Source: Candidatus Psychracetigena formicireducens
GTDB taxonomy: Bacteria > Coprothermobacterota > HKB111
Reading direction: 5' to 3'
Length of the DNA stretch: 38,549 bases
Assembly (NCBI GenBank): GCA_018725175.1
Contig: QLTX01000002.1
Coordinates: forward strand, 1 to 38,549
Below, piece after piece: positions 33,499-38,549 of this stretch (positions are counted from its first letter, which is position 1; each line of letters opens with the position of its first letter). Made by a program: the position numbers and the translations under genes. The notes beneath the pieces are model-generated. The model was not told the origin of the DNA, ran no database searches, and saw only the letters and a list, made by a program, of their open reading frames with translations.

Positions 33499-34467
33499 AT
33501 GCTTAAAAATATTAAATTTCGTGAATTCAAAGTTGATGATTTACCTTTTCTGGTTAACATCAGCAACCTAATATATTCTGACTATCCTACCACTATTGAG
33601 GAGTTAGAGCACTGGTTTAGTAACTACGACCATACTAAATACTTAATGAAAAAATATGTTGCTACCAACGAGCAGGATGAAGTGGTAGCTTATAGTTACT
33701 ATTATCATGAACCAATACTATACCACCCACACAAGTTTTCACTGGAACTGGAAGTTCATCCAGAGTGGCAAAAACAGGGTATTGGCTCCCATTTTTATAA
33801 TCTCCTGCTTAAAGAGTGGATAACCTTAAATACTCTGGTTATTAGAACCGATGCCAGAGAAGATCATAAAGATAGCCTATCTTTTATCATAAATAGAGGT
33901 TTTAAAGAAAAAAGGAGATCCTGGGAAAGTAGGCTAAATGTACAGGAATTTGTTTTAGATGATTTTGCTCAAGCTGTTTCCCAAATCCAGCAACATGGAA
34001 TAGAAATTACCACTCTGGCTGAAGAAGTTAGAAAAAGTGAAACTGCATATGAAAAACTTTATGAACACCACACAACTACTATGGGTGATATGCCTTTACC
34101 CGATACCTACACCCCGGTATCTTATGAGGAATTTTTTAAGCGTGTAATTAAGTCCCCTAACCTGCTACCGGAAGCTTTCTTTATAGCCAAAGCTGGAGAG
34201 TTATATGTGGGAGAAAGCTACCTGCAAGCTTCCAAAGCAGATCCAACTCAACCTTATCAAGGACTAACCGCTGTAAGACGAGAATTCCGGGGTAAAGGTA
34301 TAGCCACAGCCCTTAAAATAAAGGTTATAGAATTTGCCCAGAAGAACAATTATAAGACCATTAAAACCTCAAACGATTCAGAAAACTCCAGTATGCTGGG
34401 AATTAACCAAAGACTGGGCTTTGTCAGGCAACCTGCCTGGATTGAGTTTGAAAAAGAGTTTGTTTGA
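33499..34467 (+). CDS. Tandem-domain GNAT N-acetyltransferase
   Basis: A 322-residue protein with two GNAT folds. The N-terminal domain (about 5-150) has an acetyl-CoA loop LEVHPEWQKQGIGSHFYNLL; the C-terminal domain (about 165-322) has VRREFRGKGIATALKIKVIE. Both loops keep the Q/RxxGxG/A core, so both could bind acetyl-CoA, although one is often structural in double-GNAT proteins. Substrate is unknown. There is no clear ribosome binding site (only AAAGTGCGG about 13 bases upstream). The gene ends 6 bases before the opposing nadE stop. Confidence 0.88.
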   Translation: MLKNIKFREFKVDDLPFLVNISNLIYSDYPTTIEELEHWFSNYDHTKYLMKKYVATNEQDEVVAYSYYYHEPILYHPHKFSLELEVHPEWQKQGIGSHFYNLLLKEWITLNTLVIRTDAREDHKDSLSFIINRGFKEKRRSWESRLNVQEFVLDDFAQAVSQIQQHGIEITTLAEEVRKSETAYEKLYEHHTTTMGDMPLPDTYTPVSYEEFFKRVIKSPNLLPEAFFIAKAGELYVGESYLQASKADPTQPYQGLTAVRREFRGKGIATALKIKVIEFAQKNNYKTIKTSNDSENSSMLGINQRLGFVRQPAWIEFEKEFV

Positions 34468-34473
34468 TAAAAA

Positions 34474-35304
34474 CTAATCTTCTTCAGAATCTCTCAACCG
34501 GTATTCTTTAAGATAGAGAAAATCAGCGCCTATGGTTCGTTGAGAAAGCTTGGGAATTGTGGGAATCTTTCTCTTAAAAGCACTGGCAAAAACCTGGTTC
34601 ACTACCTTTCTTACTTTGTTATCAGCAAACCCTCGGTTAACCACCTCTTCCACTCTTTTCCTTTTATCTACCAGAAGATAAAGTATCTTATCTAATTCCT
34701 CGTAAGTAATACCCATCTCGTCCTCATCGGTTTGGCCAGGCCATAATCCGGCTGTAGGGGTTTTAGAAAGAATACTTTCCGGTACTCCCAGATATTTAGC
34801 TAAGATTCGCACCTGGGTTTTGTATAAATCACCCAGAAGATAGAAAGAAGCGGCTAAATCTCCATACCAGGTCCCATAACCCATAAGAAGTTCGGTTTTG
34901 TTACTGGAACCAGCCACAATGGCTTTTAATTTTTTAGAAAAATCAAAAACTACATTAGCCCTCAGGCGAGACACAAAATTCCCCTGTCTTAACCTATCTC
35001 CCACCTGCATATCTTCAAAATACTGAACTGCTAATTGGTCCAGAGAGTATATTTCATAGTTTAGATTTAATTCCCTGGCAATCATAAGAGCATCTTCAAC
35101 ATCTTTTTTCGTCCAGTCTCCATAAGGTAGAATCAATGCCAGGACATTTTTCCCCAGGGCTTCTTTAAGCAGAAAAGCTGTAACAGTGGAATCCAATCCA
35201 CCTGATAACCCAAAAACCATAGACTCTGCACCGGTTTTTTGTTTCTGGTCAAGGATAAAATTTATGAGTAATTTTTTAGTGAGCTCACAATTCAGGTTTA
35301 TCAT
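34474..35304 (-). CDS. nadE: NAD+ synthetase (synthetase domain only)
   Basis: A 276-residue N-type ATP pyrophosphatase that amidates deaminated NAD to NAD+. The P-loop is FGLSGGLDSTVTAF, and SSNKTELLMGYGTWYGDLAA and TAGLWPGQTDEDEMGITYEE are the family's NaAD and ATP-site motifs. It lacks the N-terminal glutaminase found in fused enzymes, but a nitrilase-type gene lies just upstream and overlaps it by about 20 bases. ATG 35304 and TTG 35310 are both possible starts; a GAGG box suits either. This could be an ammonia-using NadE or half of a split glutamine-dependent enzyme. Confidence 0.93.
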   Translation of the reverse strand: MINLNCELTKKLLINFILDQKQKTGAESMVFGLSGGLDSTVTAFLLKEALGKNVLALILPYGDWTKKDVEDALMIARELNLNYEIYSLDQLAVQYFEDMQVGDRLRQGNFVSRLRANVVFDFSKKLKAIVAGSSNKTELLMGYGTWYGDLAASFYLLGDLYKTQVRILAKYLGVPESILSKTPTAGLWPGQTDEDEMGITYEELDKILYLLVDKRKRVEEVVNRGFADNKVRKVVNQVFASAFKRKIPTIPKLSQRTIGADFLYLKEYRLRDSEED

Positions 35305-36136
35305 TTCCAATAAACCTCATATTTTCTTTAATCATTAACAAATCTTCTCCGCGAAGAAGTGGAAAGGTAATGTTTTTTTTGTATATCTCTTCCAAATTCA
35401 CCGGATAGGTTAGAAAATCTTCCTCCAGGAATACTCCCTCTCTTACAATATATCCATAATTATTTAAAATCAAGGATGAACCCATAAAAGCGATGCCTTC
35501 CTCAAACCCTCCTCTACTGGAAAAAGCTATATAAACATTAAGATAATTAGCTAAAGACCTGAGTAGGTATTCAACAGACTCTTTTACCGAAAAACCCTTT
35601 TCTTTATCTAGACCTCTTACAGGAATAGCAGATGATAAAAGTAAAACATTCACCCCTTGCAGGTAAAGCAGTAGATTAAGGCTCAGGTGCATGAAGTCAC
35701 GGCAAATAAGCATGCCAGTTTTTCCATGGTGAGAGTTGATAACTTCCACTTTTTTCCCCCGGGCAAAATATTTTAAATCTTCAAAAATCCCATGGGTTGG
35801 TAGATAAACTTTACGATGGACCCCTTTAATCTCACCGTCTTCAAAAAATAACTGAGATATATAAGGGTTATAATCGGTTCCTTTTTCTATCATGCCCAGG
35901 GAGAAGCTGATTTTTTCAGAGATTTTTTTAAAATCATTGAGAAAAGGGGAATTAAGGGGTAGGGAGGCTTCAGCTACCCCATCCAGCAGGTAATAGCCAG
36001 TAAGAGATAGTTCAGGAAAAACCAGCACATTTACTTTCTCGGAAATAGCCCTCTCTAATAAGGACAGATGCTTCTCCTTGTTGGATTTTAAGTCATTTAA
36101 TTCAGGGTTAATCTGAGCTACGCCAAGCTTAAACAT
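35285..36136 (-). CDS. Nitrilase-superfamily amidohydrolase, probable glutaminase partner of NadE
   Basis: A 283-residue carbon-nitrogen hydrolase with the full Glu-Lys-Cys triad: E42 (FPELSLTGY), K109 (HRKVYLPTHGIFED) and C145 (MLICRDFMH). The YLPTHGIFED segment is close to the YLPNYGVFDE of the glutaminase half of fused NAD synthetases. The Cys motif is CRD rather than CED, as in stand-alone amidases. Overlap with nadE suggests it supplies ammonia from glutamine. A separate amidase such as omega-amidase is the main alternative. AGGAA stands before the ATG. Confidence 0.85.
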   Translation of the reverse strand: MFKLGVAQINPELNDLKSNKEKHLSLLERAISEKVNVLVFPELSLTGYYLLDGVAEASLPLNSPFLNDFKKISEKISFSLGMIEKGTDYNPYISQLFFEDGEIKGVHRKVYLPTHGIFEDLKYFARGKKVEVINSHHGKTGMLICRDFMHLSLNLLLYLQGVNVLLLSSAIPVRGLDKEKGFSVKESVEYLLRSLANYLNVYIAFSSRGGFEEGIAFMGSSLILNNYGYIVREGVFLEEDFLTYPVNLEEIYKKNITFPLLRGEDLLMIKENMRFIGNDKPEL

Positions 36137-36151
36137 ATCATTCCTATTGTA

Positions 36152-37747
36152 TCAAGTTAAGGATTTTATAAAGGCTTTAACTAAGTCGGGGTCAAATTGG
36201 GAGCCAGCATATCTGTTAAGTTCTTCCATAGCCAGCTCTTTTCCCAATACTGGCCTATATGGCCTGTCGGAAGTCATGGCTTCATAAGCATCAGCCACGG
36301 CAATTATGCGGGAGAAGAAAGGTATCTGGTCGCCCATTAACCCTTCTGGATACCCGCTACCATCAAATCTTTCATGGTGGTATTTCATAATCGTGGCAAT
36401 ACCTTCCAACTGCCGTATATGGTTGACAATTTCCGCACCTCTCTCGGGGTGCATCTTAATCAGCGAATACTCATCTATGGTTAAAATGCCTGGTTTATAG
36501 AGAATGGAATCATAAATACCGATTTTTCCGATATCGTGTAAAATAGCAGCTACCCTTAAAGTATCAATTTCTTTTACGCTTAAACCCAGTTCCTTACCTA
36601 TCATAACCGAATAACGAGAAACCAGTTCTGAATGGTTTTTCGTCCAGGGACTTTTAGCGTCCACTGCTTTAGCCAGGGCTAATATCAGTCCATCCTGTAA
36701 CTCTTTAAGTTCTTTATAAGCAAGGTCTACATCCTTTAGTATATTATAAAAAGCTGTTCGGCTTTCTTTTAATTTGGCCTCCCGATCTTTGATATCCGAA
36801 ATATCGGTCATAGTTTGCACAAAATATTGAATCTCCCCTTGCTCATCAAAAATAGGAGTAATATTTACCAGGAAATGACGATTCAACCTTTTATTAAATA
36901 CCTCTCTACTGATGGGTGTTAACCTTTCCATAACTTCTTTAATTAGATGGTCTGCAGGGAATTCTAACTCGTTATAAATTACCTCAAAATATTTCTTTCC
37001 TATAACTTCTTTAAAAGAAGAAACACCTAAAGTATTTACCATACACTTATTCATTTTCCTGATGATAACATCTTTATCTAACAGTACGATGCCATCAGGC
37101 ATGTTATCAAAGGTATCTCTCCATTCCCTTGCTGAGTCTTTCAAGGCATTTTCGTAGGCTAAGGGAATAGAATTATCCTTAACCGCTGTCTGATTCTTAA
37201 GGAAAATTCCCTTATCATTATAGATAGCCCTGGTATTAACAATTACCGGTAGGTAAGTATTATCAGATTTTCTGATTTCATAACTAAAGTTTTCTAGGGT
37301 ACCTTTATTTTTTAAGCTCTGGAAGGCTGACAGGAAGGACTCCCGATATTTATCAGAAACCAGGTCTATAAGCCTGACCTTCCCCACAATGTCTTCACGG
37401 CGAAAACCAAACATTTGCAGCCAGGTGTTATTCACTTCTAAAACAGTGGTGTCTGCGCCTATGGAATGGTACCCCACAGGAGCGTTTTCGTATAAATCAC
37501 GGTAGTTACCTTCTGCTTCCCTAAGGTTTTCCAGGAGCTTAAACCTTCCGTTTATGATACTTCCAATTACAGTAAAAAGTAAAGGTAAGACCGCTATTTG
37601 CAGGGTAGAAATAAACTCATAAAAATCTCTGGGGTAAATAAACCGGTTTAGACCCCCAAAGCCATAATGAGAATATTCATAAGCCAGGACAGAAGCAAAT
37701 GATACCCATCCGAGAATAATAATTAAATAACCGAGCCTGCTTTTCAT
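36152..37747 (-). CDS. Membrane-bound PAS-PAS-HD-GYP signalling protein
   Basis: A 531-residue protein. Two membrane segments (about 5-23 and 48-66) precede PAS domain 1 (about 79-195; ENAPVGYHSIGADTTVLEVN), PAS domain 2 (about 209-325; FDNMPDGIVLLDKDVIIRKM) and an HD-GYP domain (about 355-531). The latter has ILHDIGKIGI (H404, D405) and HHERFDGSGYP, the full signature of c-di-GMP phosphodiesterases. It probably lowers c-di-GMP in response to a signal read by the PAS domains. Its ATG overlaps the TGA of the upstream PAS gene, suggesting that the two products act together. Confidence 0.92.
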   Translation of the reverse strand: MKSRLGYLIIILGWVSFASVLAYEYSHYGFGGLNRFIYPRDFYEFISTLQIAVLPLLFTVIGSIINGRFKLLENLREAEGNYRDLYENAPVGYHSIGADTTVLEVNNTWLQMFGFRREDIVGKVRLIDLVSDKYRESFLSAFQSLKNKGTLENFSYEIRKSDNTYLPVIVNTRAIYNDKGIFLKNQTAVKDNSIPLAYENALKDSAREWRDTFDNMPDGIVLLDKDVIIRKMNKCMVNTLGVSSFKEVIGKKYFEVIYNELEFPADHLIKEVMERLTPISREVFNKRLNRHFLVNITPIFDEQGEIQYFVQTMTDISDIKDREAKLKESRTAFYNILKDVDLAYKELKELQDGLILALAKAVDAKSPWTKNHSELVSRYSVMIGKELGLSVKEIDTLRVAAILHDIGKIGIYDSILYKPGILTIDEYSLIKMHPERGAEIVNHIRQLEGIATIMKYHHERFDGSGYPEGLMGDQIPFFSRIIAVADAYEAMTSDRPYRPVLGKELAMEELNRYAGSQFDPDLVKAFIKSLT

Positions 37748-38379
37748 CTCTTTTTATATTCCCCTAATTCTAATTTAAGCTTATCCATCTCTTCCCGAAG
37801 CTCTATCATCCGCAGCTCTCGTCCCACAGCCATATCATAAAACTCCTGTAGTTCTTGAACCTTATCCTCAAGTTCCCTTTCCAGTCTTTTAGATTCGGTT
37901 ACATCTTTTTCAGCAAATAAAACCAGCAAGGTATTACCCTGATTGTCTTTGATGGGATAGGTTTTAACTTCATTTACGATTTGGTTTCCTTCTTTATCGG
38001 TAGAATATTCTAACCTCAGATTGTTTTTCCCGGTTTGTAAAACCCTCCTTACCGAACACTCCAGGTCATCTTCAAAACAGGGTTTGTCCCTGCCATATTC
38101 CACGAAATAGCATTTTTTTCCAACAACTCCTGAATTGTTTTTACGGTAATAATCGTAGTAGGTCTGGTTACATAGAACTATATTGAAGTCTTTATCAATG
38201 AGGGAAACTCTGTCTCCAATGTCGTCAAGCACCATAAAAGTTAAACACATATTTCTAAAACTTAACCAATCAAAATCTTCGCTTTTCTGTTTTCCTTCAT
38301 AAATTTTTTTGAAGCTACAGGCGTAGTAGTTGTCTGTTAAGTCTTCATCTTTATCGGTACCCGAACCTTTTATATCCAT
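37744..38379 (-). CDS. PAS-domain protein with cysteine-rich loop and C-terminal coiled coil
   Basis: A 211-residue soluble protein without an output domain. The single PAS domain (about 50-165; VSLIDKDFNIVLCNQTYYDY) has a cysteine loop GKKCYFVEYGRDKPCFEDD followed by LEC, a pattern seen in PAS domains that may hold a cofactor or sense redox. A charged coiled coil (about 165-211) could dimerise it or bind its neighbour. GGGAG lies 9 bases before the ATG, and the gene shares an ATGA overlap with the HD-GYP gene. It may be a separate sensor subunit for that enzyme. Confidence 0.85.
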   Translation of the reverse strand: MDIKGSGTDKDEDLTDNYYACSFKKIYEGKQKSEDFDWLSFRNMCLTFMVLDDIGDRVSLIDKDFNIVLCNQTYYDYYRKNNSGVVGKKCYFVEYGRDKPCFEDDLECSVRRVLQTGKNNLRLEYSTDKEGNQIVNEVKTYPIKDNQGNTLLVLFAEKDVTESKRLERELEDKVQELQEFYDMAVGRELRMIELREEMDKLKLELGEYKKR

Positions 38380-38430
38380 TTACTAACACTCCCTTTTTGT
38401 ACTTTAAAGTATCGGTTTAAAACAATTAAA

Positions 38431-38459
38431 TTTGTACAGCATTAGTAATTATAAGTCAA
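38431..38459 (-). promoter_or_regulatory. Probable promoter of the PAS/HD-GYP/nitrilase/nadE operon
   Basis: On the reverse strand TTGACT (38454-38459) and TACAAA (38431-38436) are 17 bases apart, placing the start near 38424 and giving a leader of about 45 bases before ATG 38379. I see no gene in the remaining bases to the window end (38460-38549), nor a riboswitch fold I could support. Confidence 0.5.
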
Positions 38460-38549
38460 TAGGAATAATCATCCCCAAATCCGCATTAGGAATCTAGGAC
38501 AAATAGCCCTTTAATAGTAATCACCTCGTTGGTATAATGGTGTTGGAAT

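Noticed and set aside
38380-38549. A tRNA or riboswitch at the right end of the window
   Set aside because: No cloverleaf or known aptamer core could be built; only a candidate promoter is supported.

Overview
The window reads as chromosomal DNA of a low-to-moderate GC Bacillota-like (clostridial-type) bacterium, probably an anaerobe. Signs of this are strong AGGAGG-type ribosome binding sites, frequent TTG starts, LytR-CpsA-Psr, DegV and CsaB proteins, an SLH-domain surface enzyme, a zinc-type ribosomal protein L28 and a threonine-to-glycine catabolic pair. I cannot place it below phylum. I see no phage, insertion sequence or CRISPR array; this is dense core and cell-envelope DNA with many overlapping genes.

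Layout. (1) 1-2434, + strand: the 3' end of a family 5 solute-binding protein, an intrinsic terminator or attenuator, then two peptide-type ABC permeases. No ATPase genes follow. (2) 2431-21636, - strand: one almost gapless run of 19 protein genes plus tRNA-Arg, read right to left. It starts with an unexplained pair (a conserved protein loosely called quinate dehydrogenase and a homologue of cyanobacterial acyl-ACP reductase), then greA, lysS, tRNA-Arg(CCG), degV, rpiB and upp. It continues into an envelope-polymer block: tagO/wecA type, wecB, murA, a DUF4330 protein, murJ, an LCP ligase, a Wzy/ligase-like membrane protein, two GT4-type glycosyltransferases, a UDP-sugar dehydrogenase, a TagA/WecG transferase and csaB. 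(3) 21828-21902: tRNA-Thr(CGT) on the - strand. (4) 21976-28707, + strand: a small Cys-rich DUF6485 protein, a 2,4-diaminopentanoate dehydrogenase-like oxidoreductase, threonine dehydrogenase, 2-amino-3-ketobutyrate CoA ligase, rsmA/ksgA, ispE and a GAF-GGDEF protein, closed by a bidirectional terminator. (5) 28716-30995, - strand: a secreted SLH-5'-nucleotidase and a 70-residue companion. (6) 31187-34467: smpB (+), rpmB (-), guaB (-) and a tandem GNAT acetyltransferase (+). (7) 34474-38379, - strand: PAS protein, PAS-PAS-HD-GYP protein, a nitrilase-type amidohydrolase and NAD synthetase.

How the genes work together. The envelope block has the expected parts for an undecaprenyl-linked secondary cell-wall polymer: TagO (first sugar phosphate), WecB (UDP-ManNAc), TagA (ManNAc transfer), GT4 enzymes (elongation), MurJ and Wzy-like proteins (export/polymerisation), LCP (attachment to peptidoglycan) and CsaB (pyruvylation). 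Pyruvylated polymer is the known anchor of SLH domains, and the window also encodes an SLH enzyme, the 5'-nucleotidase at 28947-30995, so both sides of an anchoring system are present. The GGDEF and HD-GYP proteins suggest c-di-GMP synthesis and breakdown.

The observations I rank highest are the acyl-ACP-reductase-like protein with its unexplained partner; a UDP-sugar dehydrogenase lacking the usual catalytic Asp; an RpiB with two unusual active-site residues; the grouping of an Ord-like dehydrogenase with Tdh and Kbl; and NAD synthetase split from its apparent glutaminase.
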